A stretch of 64,000 nucleotides of DNA from Rhizobium rosettiformans (lineage in GTDB: Bacteria > Pseudomonadota > Alphaproteobacteria > Rhizobiales > Rhizobiaceae), in assembly GCF_016806065.1 (NCBI RefSeq), contig NZ_CP032405.1:2074001-2138000 (forward strand), written 5' to 3'. The notes below the pieces were generated by a model. It had not been told where the DNA came from, searched no databases, and saw nothing but the letters and a program-made list of their open reading frames with translations. Shown here one piece after another: positions 21,691-28,595 of this stretch (position 1 is its first letter; the number at the start of each line of letters is the position of its first letter). Position numbers and translations under genes: made by a program.

Positions 21691-21945
21691 ATGACTGAGG
21701 TGTATTGCGATATTATTCCCCAAGCCAATGGTTGGTGCTTTCTATCGGAGGAAGGACAGTCGGCCGTTTATCCGAGCTATCGGCTCGCGGTGGAAGCTGC
21801 GCGAGAATATTCCGCGAGCAAAGTCTCCATCCGTAAGGTGACGGTTCTGCGCCAGCAGGATTTGCGGGGACGTATGCAGGAGATTGCCGGCATTGCGCAG
21901 GCATGGGGGCCGGACGGCACGACCGGTATGGGTGGACGCGCCTGA
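21691..21945 (+). CDS. Small DUF2188-like protein
   Basis: An 84-residue protein whose first half (YCDIIPQANGWCFLSEEGQS, then a helix YRLAVEAAREYS) resembles DUF2188 domains, small alpha-beta proteins often found in stress regulons. The second half is a charged helix and a Gly-rich tail. AGGAGGAG lies before the ATG. A perfect EcfG-type promoter precedes it, so stress induction is likely. Biochemical function is unknown. Confidence 0.72.
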   Translation: MTEVYCDIIPQANGWCFLSEEGQSAVYPSYRLAVEAAREYSASKVSIRKVTVLRQQDLRGRMQEIAGIAQAWGPDGTTGMGGRA

Positions 21946-22094
21946 CGTTTCGTCTGGCCAGAAAAATCGGAATATAGGTGAAACCGATCGACGCAAAGGT
22001 GATCCCGGCGGGTCCTTGGGGTTGGCGTGAAGCCTGTCCCCGGCGTTCGGCCGCTATGCGACGCCGCGGCACGTGCGTGACCCATTCCCCAGTG

Positions 22095-22370
22095 TCATGG
22101 CGCTTCGCCGCTTTCCATCCGAACCGTGACCTTTTCGACCCCTGGTACCGCAAGCGCGACTTCCACGGCTCTGTCCATCTCCTCGCGCGTCGTAACGAAG
22201 CCGAACAGCAAGATCTCCTTGCCCGTCGCCACGACGCGAAGGGCTTCCGCCCCCACACCGTCAGAGGCGGCCAGCGCGTCGGCGACCCGTTGCTCGAGCT
22301 CAGCCTCGGCTGGAAACTCTTCAGCCACCTCGGGGGCCTCTCCATGGAAACGCTGGGGCTTGAATATCAT
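22095..22370 (-). CDS. BON-domain protein
   Basis: A 91-residue cytoplasmic protein; residues about 22-88 form one BON domain (ELEQRVADALAASDGVGAEA, then ILLFGFVTTREEMDRAVEVA and a C-terminal VPGVEKVTVRME strand). No signal peptide is present, unlike OsmY. The ATG at 22370 has a perfect AGGAGG 5 nt upstream. It is divergent from the HWE kinase gene. A sequence close to an EcfG promoter on this strand (CGAAC-N16-CGTT, 22425 to 22401) overlaps the intergenic region. Function probably in stress or envelope binding; uncertain. Confidence 0.78.
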   Translation of the reverse strand: MIFKPQRFHGEAPEVAEEFPAEAELEQRVADALAASDGVGAEALRVVATGKEILLFGFVTTREEMDRAVEVALAVPGVEKVTVRMESGEAP

Positions 22371-22471
22371 GGCAACCTCCTGTGTCGCGGTCACCATCCT
22401 AACGCCCGCACGCGCATTTGGTTCGCCGAAGTCCCCATGATTTCTGGGCCTCGCTGCAGGAGGGCGGTGCC

Positions 22472-24163
22472 TTGAACCGCGTTGGCAGGTTGTTCGCTGG
22501 TCTCTTTCCGACTGCGTCGATCGGCTCATACCTCGCCGCAATGGCCGTTCTGGCGACAGTCCCGGTTCTCGCCTTTGTCGCCTTTTTGCTGTTGCAGCTC
22601 GAGCGATCGCAATTTCAGACCATGCGCACGGACGTGGCAGACGATGCCCAGGCCATAAGCCGCGCCGTCGAGCGCAAGATCGCCGACATGGAAACGACGC
22701 TCGCCCTTGTGGCGAATTCCGTAGAGCTGCAGCAGGGCGACCTGCAGGCATTCCATGCGCGCGTCGGAGAAAGCCTCAAGGAGAGCTCTCTCTATGTCAT
22801 GCTGGCGCGGCGGGACGGGGTACAAGTCCTCAACACGCGGATGCCCTGGGGCGCCACACTGAAACCCATGGCCAATCCGGACTCGGTGATGGCCGCCCTC
22901 CGCTCCGGCAACGTCGAGCTTTCGGGCGTCTTCTTCGGCGCGACGAGCGAGCGCTGGGTGGTCAACCTGACCATGCCTGTCACCGCGCGGACTTCGGACG
23001 GCATCAACGCTGTCGTGCTTACTCAAGATGCGGCAAGCCTTGCAAGCCTTGCCGCCGGCGAAGCCTTGCCGTCCGGATGGTCGTCCGCACTGGTGGATGG
23101 CGATGGCCGGATCGTCGTGTCGAACGGCGCCGAGAATAAGCCATCCGGTACTGAAATCGAGCAAAGCTGGCTGGATCTGATGTATGGCTCCAACAACAGT
23201 GCCGTCTTTTACCAGAACGGTCGACAGTATCTGATGGGATACGCGAAAGTCGCGGACTGGCCATGGCGCGCTCTGGTCTGGGGACCCGTGGACAGTCTCA
23301 AAGGGTCGTTCATCACCCTCTGGCAAAGTCTTTTGATCGGCAGCCTCGTTCTGATGACCCTGCTGCTTGGGATTGTTCTGGTCGCAGCCCACCATCTGCG
23401 CTCGGCGATCCGCAGGATTGCATGCATGGCGGAGCGCATCGGTCATGGTGAGATCGTCTCGCCGGAGCGCACCAAGATTCTTGAGGCCAACCAGGTGGCT
23501 GTGGCTCTGTCGAATGCTTCCTTCGACAGGGCAGAGGCGGAAGAACGCATCCACTTCATTCTGCAGGAGCTCGTTCACCGCACGAAGAACATCCTCTCGC
23601 TGGTCCAGGCGATGATGCGGCAGCTGGCCCGCGGCACCGATGACGTCGAAGAGTTTCAGCGGGCCGTCAGCGGGCGCCTGGCAGGGCTTGCACAGTCGAT
23701 CGAAGCGCTTGCGAAGCAGCAATGGGGCGGCATTCCGCTGGCGTCCCTCGTCGACTTGCAGCTGACCACCGTCACGGGATCTGTGGATCGCATCCATCGC
23801 CGAGGTCCGGATCTGCTGGTCAATGCGAATGCAGTCCAGAATCTCGGCCTGGTTTTTCATGAACTGGCGACCAATTCCGTCAAATACGGGGCCCTATCGG
23901 TTCTTGAAGGCCGGCTTCGCATCGAATGGGAGGTGCTGGAGCCCGAGACACAGGAGGAAGATCCTCGACTTCGGCTGCAATGGATTGAGCAATACGGTCC
24001 GCCTGTCACGAAGCCCACTCGGCGTGGCTTCGGATCGACCGTCATTGAGCGTCATGCGGCAAGCGCGTTTGCCGGCGATGTCACGATCGATTTCGATCCC
24101 GCCGGCTTGCGCTGGACGCTGGTCGCGCCGCTCTCTTCCTTCCTCGCCGGGTCCACCGACTAG
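22472..24163 (+). CDS. HWE-family sensor histidine kinase
   Basis: A 563-residue membrane kinase. A first helix (about 17-38) and a second (about 292-315) bracket a periplasmic dCache-like sensor of about 250 residues; a HAMP-like stretch leads to the HWE dimerisation domain with phospho-acceptor His369 in ELVHRTKN, then a degenerate ATPase domain (HELATNSVKYGAL; RRGFGSTVIER). A TTG at 22472 is preceded by AGGAGGG at 7 nt and is the best start; a TTG at 22418 is also in frame. No response regulator gene is adjacent. HWE kinases often feed the PhyR general stress pathway, which would suit the surroundings, but this is inference. Confidence 0.85.
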   Translation: MNRVGRLFAGLFPTASIGSYLAAMAVLATVPVLAFVAFLLLQLERSQFQTMRTDVADDAQAISRAVERKIADMETTLALVANSVELQQGDLQAFHARVGESLKESSLYVMLARRDGVQVLNTRMPWGATLKPMANPDSVMAALRSGNVELSGVFFGATSERWVVNLTMPVTARTSDGINAVVLTQDAASLASLAAGEALPSGWSSALVDGDGRIVVSNGAENKPSGTEIEQSWLDLMYGSNNSAVFYQNGRQYLMGYAKVADWPWRALVWGPVDSLKGSFITLWQSLLIGSLVLMTLLLGIVLVAAHHLRSAIRRIACMAERIGHGEIVSPERTKILEANQVAVALSNASFDRAEAEERIHFILQELVHRTKNILSLVQAMMRQLARGTDDVEEFQRAVSGRLAGLAQSIEALAKQQWGGIPLASLVDLQLTTVTGSVDRIHRRGPDLLVNANAVQNLGLVFHELATNSVKYGALSVLEGRLRIEWEVLEPETQEEDPRLRLQWIEQYGPPVTKPTRRGFGSTVIERHAASAFAGDVTIDFDPAGLRWTLVAPLSSFLAGSTD

Positions 24164-24172
24164 GCTGGCACA

Positions 24173-24198
24173 GGAACCTTTCGGTGCGTCATCGGGTT
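24173..24198 (+). promoter_or_regulatory. Possible EcfG-type promoter
   Basis: GGAAC (24173-24177), 17 nt, then GGTT (24195-24198). One mismatch in the -10 element; 27 nt before the start of the small gene at 24226. Confidence 0.35.
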
Positions 24199-24225
24199 GA
24201 TGATGACCACTTTGGAGGATTGACC

Positions 24226-24456
24226 ATGACTGACAAGCGCCGGGAAGCTGACAAGGCTAAAATCCATGACGACGCGAAGGGGCAGTTCGCTGGCACACAG
24301 GCCGGCGGCGACAGCGACGGTGTCGCAAGCGCTAAGCCGACCGTGGTGACAGGGTCCGAAGACGCCACCGTCAACAAGTGGCCTCCGGGCAAGGAAGACA
24401 AGCCGAAAGACTGGGACGCCAATTTCGACATCCGAGAACAGACCAACCGCCGTTGA
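24226..24456 (+). CDS. Small charged hydrophilic protein
   Basis: A 76-residue product rich in Asp, Lys, Gly and Ala with no hydrophobic core (TDKRREADKAKIHDDAKGQF at the start, NKWPPGKEDKPKDWD near the end). It has a clear GGAGG site and ATG at 24226. The composition resembles hydrophilin-like or CsbD-like stress proteins, but no named domain is recognised. It follows the kinase gene and converges with the next small gene. Confidence 0.65.
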   Translation: MTDKRREADKAKIHDDAKGQFAGTQAGGDSDGVASAKPTVVTGSEDATVNKWPPGKEDKPKDWDANFDIREQTNRR

Positions 24457-24474
24457 TTAGGTCGGTTGATCAGG

Positions 24475-24669
24475 TCAGAACTTTCCTGACCCCATCCGCG
24501 CACCATTGATTTGTGCGGGGACCGCCACGAGCGAGCGGGAGCGCTCCCGAAGCGGCAGGTCGGCGCGCAAGGGCATAGCAACCTGCCGATGTTCCTTGCT
24601 CACTGTGTCACGCTTGGGCTTGCGCATATGCGCAAGCCACTTCGTCACCATCTCTCTGATCATCATCAT
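24475..24669 (-). CDS. Small basic protein, coupled to the upstream gene
   Basis: A 64-residue Arg/Lys-rich product starting MMMIREMVTKWLAHMRKPKR. Its ATG overlaps the stop of the upstream gene by ATGA, and a strong AAGGAG site lies inside the end of that gene, which speaks for a real coupled gene. No domain is recognised and the C-terminal half has no clear structure. Function unknown. Confidence 0.45.
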   Translation of the reverse strand: MMMIREMVTKWLAHMRKPKRDTVSKEHRQVAMPLRADLPLRERSRSLVAVPAQINGARMGSGKF

Positions 24670-24986
24670 TCCTTCTCCTTCATTGCCTCTGTGAAACCGT
24701 TCGGTTGATTGAGATCGCTTGCCGTTCGCCTCAGGGCCTCTGCGCGCGCTTTGGCCGTGTCGAGGATATCCCGGATCGCTTCACCTTTTTCATGACCGCG
24801 CCCGATCCCGGCAGACGGCTCTGCGCCGGGATCTTCTGCGCCGTCGCGCAGGAGCACTTCCTGTTCGAGATTGCGCAGCAGTTCGGGAGCGCCCTCTGGT
24901 GAGATCAGGATTTCGCTCAGCAGCGAGACCAGGATTTCCCGGTGCGCGTTCAGCCGGGCCTCCAGCGTCTTCAAATCGCTGTCCAC
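24666..24986 (-). CDS. Hypothetical protein, helical
   Basis: A 106-residue acidic helical protein (SDLKTLEARLNAHREILVSL at the start). A GTG start at 24986 has an AGGGAG site. The first 45 residues look like a short coiled coil, followed by a Gly/Pro linker and a second helix rich in Ala and Arg. It starts about 100 nt from the divergent gene at 25088 and is coupled to the small gene downstream. No family recognised. Confidence 0.6.
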   Translation of the reverse strand: MDSDLKTLEARLNAHREILVSLLSEILISPEGAPELLRNLEQEVLLRDGAEDPGAEPSAGIGRGHEKGEAIRDILDTAKARAEALRRTASDLNQPNGFTEAMKEKE

Positions 24987-25022
24987 TATGTCTACTCCCT
25001 GTGTTGGTCATCGATGGGAAGG

Positions 25023-25047
25023 GGAACATTGGGACGCCCCAAATGTT
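25023..25047 (+). promoter_or_regulatory. Possible EcfG-type promoter with near-palindromic body
   Basis: GGAAC (25023-25027), 16 nt, TGTT (25044-25047). The stretch is itself an imperfect inverted repeat (GGAACATTGGG ... CCCCAAATGTTTCC), lying between divergent genes. Confidence 0.4.
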
Positions 25048-25087
25048 TCCTGAAGGAGCAATTTCTTCTGTCGAAAAGGAGTGGATC

Positions 25088-25366
25088 ATGTCCGAGACGG
25101 TGCGTCCGCCACGCTGGCGTCGCTTTCCCGATCCGCGTGACCGGCTGATTGTCGCGCTGTTCGCCCAACTGGAGGCGGAACGGCAGACACGTGAAACACT
25201 GCGGCAGGCAATCCGCTCTGGCGCGATCGATCCCGCTGTGCTCGAGGCCATCGCCGAAGACCCGGTACCTGCGAGCAGCGATGACATTGCAGCGCTCGAA
25301 CGCACCATCGCCTTTCGCGAGCGCGTCAATGGCGATGGTGACTATCAAAGAGAGGATTGGAGATGA
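25088..25366 (+). CDS. Hypothetical protein, helical
   Basis: A 92-residue soluble protein with a basic N terminus (RPPRWRRFPDPRDRL) and a charged helix (VALFAQLEAERQTRETLRQA). The ATG at 25088 follows AAGGAG. Its TGA overlaps the ATG of the next, lipoprotein gene (ATGA), so the two are co-translated. No family recognised. A possible stress-type promoter lies upstream. Confidence 0.65.
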   Translation: MSETVRPPRWRRFPDPRDRLIVALFAQLEAERQTRETLRQAIRSGAIDPAVLEAIAEDPVPASSDDIAALERTIAFRERVNGDGDYQREDWR

Positions 25367-25578
25367 ACGTGAAGAGAACGACGGCCATACTCGCCGTCCT
25401 TGGACTGCTCACGGCTTGCGGCGATGGCGGCAACAACAGCAGCAGCAATTCCACCGGCTCACAGCAAGACGTGGCTCCCGACACCTTGCCGGCGATGGAA
25501 GCCGATAGGGACCCCACCCCGCAGACAGGGACCGGGGGTGCCGGCCAGAGCAGGCCCGATGGGCAGGCCAATCCCTGA
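25363..25578 (+). CDS. Small lipoprotein
   Basis: A 71-residue protein with a lipoprotein signal (MNVKRTTAILAVLGLLTACG; lipobox LTAC) and a short Ser/Asn/Gly/Pro-rich mature part without a fold. The ATG at 25363 overlaps the preceding stop. It would be anchored in the envelope; function unknown. Confidence 0.7.
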   Translation: MNVKRTTAILAVLGLLTACGDGGNNSSSNSTGSQQDVAPDTLPAMEADRDPTPQTGTGGAGQSRPDGQANP

Positions 25579-25597
25579 TATTGCAGCCGATTACGAA

Positions 25598-25630
25598 CAG
25601 AGGGCCCGGTATCATCCGGGCCCTCTGTTT
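25598..25630. terminator. Bidirectional terminator between the lipoprotein gene and glgA
   Basis: A perfect 12-bp stem CAGAGGGCCCGG / CCGGGCCCTCTG with a 6-nt loop is followed by TTT on the right, serving two convergent genes. Confidence 0.85.
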
Positions 25631-25650
25631 ATGTAAAATTGCTTCAAGGG

Positions 25651-27234
25651 TCAGTGACGGAGCTCGGCACCGGTTTCCGTCAGACGACCATAAACTTCGG
25701 CATAGCTTTCGGCACTGCGATCCCATGAATAGTCGGCACGCATTGCCTGCAACTGCAGCCTTGCCCACTGTCGCTTGTCGCCATAGGCATCGACTGCGCG
25801 ACGCAAGGCATGGCGCAGGCCCTCCGGTCGAACCGGATGGAACTGGAAGCCGGTGGCCGCGCGAGCTGAAATCGCCGCATCATTGGCGTCTATGATCGTC
25901 TCGGACAGGCCTCCGGTACGTGACACCACCGGCACGCAGCCGTAACGCAGCGCATAGAGCTGTGTCAGGCCGCACGGCTCGAAACGCGAAGGCTGGATGA
26001 TGGCATCCGAGCCGCCGTGAATAAGATGCGCCGTGGGCTCGCTGTAGCCGACCGACACCGCCATGCGTCCGGGGAAACGCGCTGCAGTCGCCTTCAGGGC
26101 GTCCTCGATGTCGTGGTCGCCCTGGCCATGCACGATGAGTCTGCCGCCGCGATAGAAGATCTCGTCCGCGACCTCGGCCAGCATGTCCATGCCCTTTTGC
26201 CACGTGATGCGGGTAACCGCGGAAAAGAGCGGTCCGTCGCCCGGCTCCAGATTGAAGCGCTCGAGCAGCAGAGCCTTGTTGTTCCTCTTGTTGCGCACCG
26301 TCTTCACATCGTAGCGGAAGGGCAGGTAGGGATCCGTCGCCGGATTCCAGATCTCCTTGTCGATCCCGTTGACGATCCCCTGCAGTCTGTCCATGCGCGC
26401 GTTCAGCACGCCGTCCAGTCCCATGCCGAAGGTCGGCGAAAGAATTTCCCGCGCATAAGTGGGGCTGACGACGGTGATGTGGTCTGCCGTCACTAGGCCA
26501 CCCTTGAGGTAGCTGATGTCGCCGAAATACTCCATCTGCTCGACGGAATAGACCTCCGGCGGCAGGCCGATCTGCGGCAAAAGCGATGCCGAATACTGCC
26601 CCTGGAAGGCGAGGTTGTGGATGGTGAGCACGACGGGCACTGCGGAGCCCATCTGGCGGAGATAGACAGAGGTCAGTGCAGACTGCCAGTCATGAGTATG
26701 CACAAGATCGGGCTTCCAGCCTGGCAGGACTCCGGCCGCAATCTCGGCGCCCGCAAGCGAAAGAACCGCAAAGCGCTTCCAGTTGTCAGCATGATCGACG
26801 CCATGTTCGTCGACATAGGGACCGCCAGGACGATCGTAGAGCGATGGCGCGTCAAGGACGAAGAGGCTGAGACCGTCGATCTCCAGATGGCGCAAGGTCG
26901 CCTTTTCGCTTAGAAGATCGTCGAACTCCATAAGTGGCGGGTGAAGGCGCGCGAGCGCCAGGATCGACGGATAGCCAGGCACCAGCGTATGGGTCTCGAT
27001 GCCATAGGAGGAAAGCGCCTTCGGCAGCGCTCCAGTGACGTCCGCCAGACCGCCGGTCTTGACCAGCGGATAGATTTCCGAGGTTACCGCCAGCACATGC
27101 AGGGGAACTCGTGTCGGGTAATGCCGGCGCGGTCCATGCTCCTCCTCATCCCGATGATAGGCTTCCCGCACACGCTGGATGAATTGCGCCCGGCTGAGCG
27201 CCAGTGAAAGATCGACTCCTGCCACCTTGGTCAC
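25651..27234 (-). CDS. glgA: Glycogen synthase (ADP-glucose)
   Basis: A 527-residue GT5 glycosyltransferase that extends alpha-1,4-glucan from ADP-glucose. The ADP-glucose-binding KTGGLADV has its lysine at residue 59, and the C-terminal catalytic SRFEPCGLTQLYALRYG and SRTGGL segments are intact. The best start is a GTG at 27234 that overlaps the stop of the DUF2934 gene as GTGA; this gives about 44 residues before the point where E. coli GlgA begins. No ATG lies nearer to the conserved N terminus. It shares the stress-type promoter of the gene upstream. With no glgB/glgC/glgP here, it is probably a second, stress-linked copy. Confidence 0.92.
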   Translation of the reverse strand: MTKVAGVDLSLALSRAQFIQRVREAYHRDEEEHGPRRHYPTRVPLHVLAVTSEIYPLVKTGGLADVTGALPKALSSYGIETHTLVPGYPSILALARLHPPLMEFDDLLSEKATLRHLEIDGLSLFVLDAPSLYDRPGGPYVDEHGVDHADNWKRFAVLSLAGAEIAAGVLPGWKPDLVHTHDWQSALTSVYLRQMGSAVPVVLTIHNLAFQGQYSASLLPQIGLPPEVYSVEQMEYFGDISYLKGGLVTADHITVVSPTYAREILSPTFGMGLDGVLNARMDRLQGIVNGIDKEIWNPATDPYLPFRYDVKTVRNKRNNKALLLERFNLEPGDGPLFSAVTRITWQKGMDMLAEVADEIFYRGGRLIVHGQGDHDIEDALKATAARFPGRMAVSVGYSEPTAHLIHGGSDAIIQPSRFEPCGLTQLYALRYGCVPVVSRTGGLSETIIDANDAAISARAATGFQFHPVRPEGLRHALRRAVDAYGDKRQWARLQLQAMRADYSWDRSAESYAEVYGRLTETGAELRH

Positions 27235-27494
27235 CCTTTCCGGCTCCTTGAAGCCTTTTTGGCCGGAAGGACCGGCTCCTCGGTGATGACAAGCCCCTCG
27301 TTCTCCGCCGACGTTTGGGCCGCTGCGATCCGTTGGCCGGACTTGGCCGTGGTCTGGCGTGCCGCCGCCTGGAGGGTTTCCCAGTCGGTGAGTGCTGTCT
27401 GCCAATGCGCTTCGTCCCGACCATCGGGACGGCCTTCCTCTTCCCAAAGCGAATAGGCTCGCCGGGCAATCCAGTCATAATCTCGTTCAGGCAT
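27231..27494 (-). CDS. DUF2934 protein
   Basis: An 87-residue protein with an N-terminal DUF2934 motif (DYDWIARRAYSLWEEEGRPD, typical of this small family) and a basic Lys/Arg-rich tail. DUF2934 proteins often sit next to glycogen or trehalose genes in alphaproteobacteria; their role is unknown. The ATG at 27494 was chosen because the motif starts right there. Its stop overlaps the glgA start, so both are likely translated together. Confidence 0.8.
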   Translation of the reverse strand: MPERDYDWIARRAYSLWEEEGRPDGRDEAHWQTALTDWETLQAAARQTTAKSGQRIAAAQTSAENEGLVITEEPVLPAKKASRSRKG

Positions 27495-27657
27495 GGCAAT
27501 TCTCCGTCGTCGCCCAATGCCCGTTCCGCACGCAATCGTCCTCGGCCGAGCGCGGTCTCGTCGCACCCGCCGGCTCCCCGGTCAGATCTGTTTTCGATAC
27601 CCCCATACCGACTTCAAATCCTCCGGCTCATCATTGGAGAGGAACAGGCAAGAGATG

Positions 27658-27682
27658 AACGCCATCGGGGGCAAACGGTTCC
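27658..27682 (-). promoter_or_regulatory. EcfG-type promoter for DUF2934-glgA
   Basis: Read on the minus strand: GGAAC (27682-27678), 16 nt, CGTT (27661-27658). Perfect consensus, about 160 nt before the DUF2934 start. Confidence 0.6.
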
Positions 27683-27711
27683 CGTTGCAACTGGCGATTT
27701 GAGCGCTGATC

Positions 27712-27736
27712 GGAACTGTTCCGTGCCGAGGGCGTT
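27712..27736 (+). promoter_or_regulatory. EcfG-type promoter for ku
   Basis: GGAAC (27712-27716), 16 nt, CGTT (27733-27736). Perfect consensus 46 nt before the ku start and back-to-back with the glgA-side promoter. Confidence 0.65.
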
Positions 27737-27782
27737 TTCCGGGGCAGTGCCGCGGCTGGATGGCGTTCGGGAGGTAGGGCAA

Positions 27783-28589
27783 ATGGCGCAGCGCGCGTTC
27801 TGGAAAGGCTATCTGAAACTGTCCCTCGTCACCTGTCGGGTGGCCATGACACCCGCCGTCACCGAAAGCAGCAAGCTTCGTTTTCACAACATCAATCGCG
27901 AGACCGGCAACCGGGTCGTCAGCCGCTATGTCGACGCCGAAACCGGCAAGCCCGTCGATGTCGAGGATCAGGTGAAAGGCTACGAGCGAGCCGAGGACGA
28001 TTATGTCCTGTTCGAGGATGACGAACTCGAGGACGTGGCGCTGGAAAGCACCCGGACGATCGATATCGAGAGCTTCGTGCCGCGCAGTTCGATCGGCTGG
28101 ATATGGTACGACAGCCCGCATTATCTGGCGCCCGCAGACAAGGTGAGCGAGGAAGCCTTCGCCGTCATCCGCGAAGCCATGCGCAAGACCGACACCGGCG
28201 GCATCGCCCGTCTGGTGCTCTACCGGCGCGAACACGCCGTGCTTCTCGTCCCCCGCGACGATGGAATGGTCGTTTGGACGATGCGCTACGGCGAGGAGGT
28301 TCGCGAACCCGATCCCTTCTTCAAGGAGGCCGGCCGGTCCGACGTCGCAAGCAGCGCCAAAACCATGATGAAGAAGCTCATGGAAGCACGCCTGAGAGAC
28401 TGGGATCCGAAACTCGTACGGGATCCGGTCGAGGAGCGCCTGCACGAAATCATCGAAAGCCGTACGAAGAAGTCCAAGCGGACGAAGCCGAAAAAGGCGG
28501 CCGAGCCGGAGCGCAAGGACAATGTCATCGACATTATGGAAGCGCTCAAACGAAGCCTCGCTTCGGAGAAAAAGACGGCACGGAAGTAG
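27783..28589 (+). CDS. ku: Ku protein, non-homologous end joining (first copy)
   Basis: A 268-residue bacterial Ku. The Ku core runs from AQRAFWKGYLKLSLVTCRVA to about residue 230 (FHNINRETGNRVVSRYVD; HYLAPADKVSEEAFAVIREA), followed by a Lys-rich tail that in Ku contacts DNA and ligase. Ku homodimers ring broken DNA ends and recruit LigD. The ATG at 27783 begins directly at the conserved start. It converges with ligD, leaving 6 nt. A perfect stress-type promoter precedes it, as reported for a ku gene in S. meliloti. Confidence 0.93.
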   Translation: MAQRAFWKGYLKLSLVTCRVAMTPAVTESSKLRFHNINRETGNRVVSRYVDAETGKPVDVEDQVKGYERAEDDYVLFEDDELEDVALESTRTIDIESFVPRSSIGWIWYDSPHYLAPADKVSEEAFAVIREAMRKTDTGGIARLVLYRREHAVLLVPRDDGMVVWTMRYGEEVREPDPFFKEAGRSDVASSAKTMMKKLMEARLRDWDPKLVRDPVEERLHEIIESRTKKSKRTKPKKAAEPERKDNVIDIMEALKRSLASEKKTARK

Positions 28590-28595
28590 CGTTTC

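Noticed and set aside
24473..24491. Terminator between the two convergent small genes near 24.47 kb
   Set aside because: Only a 6-bp stem (GGTCAG/CTGACC) overlapping the end of a gene and without a T-run.
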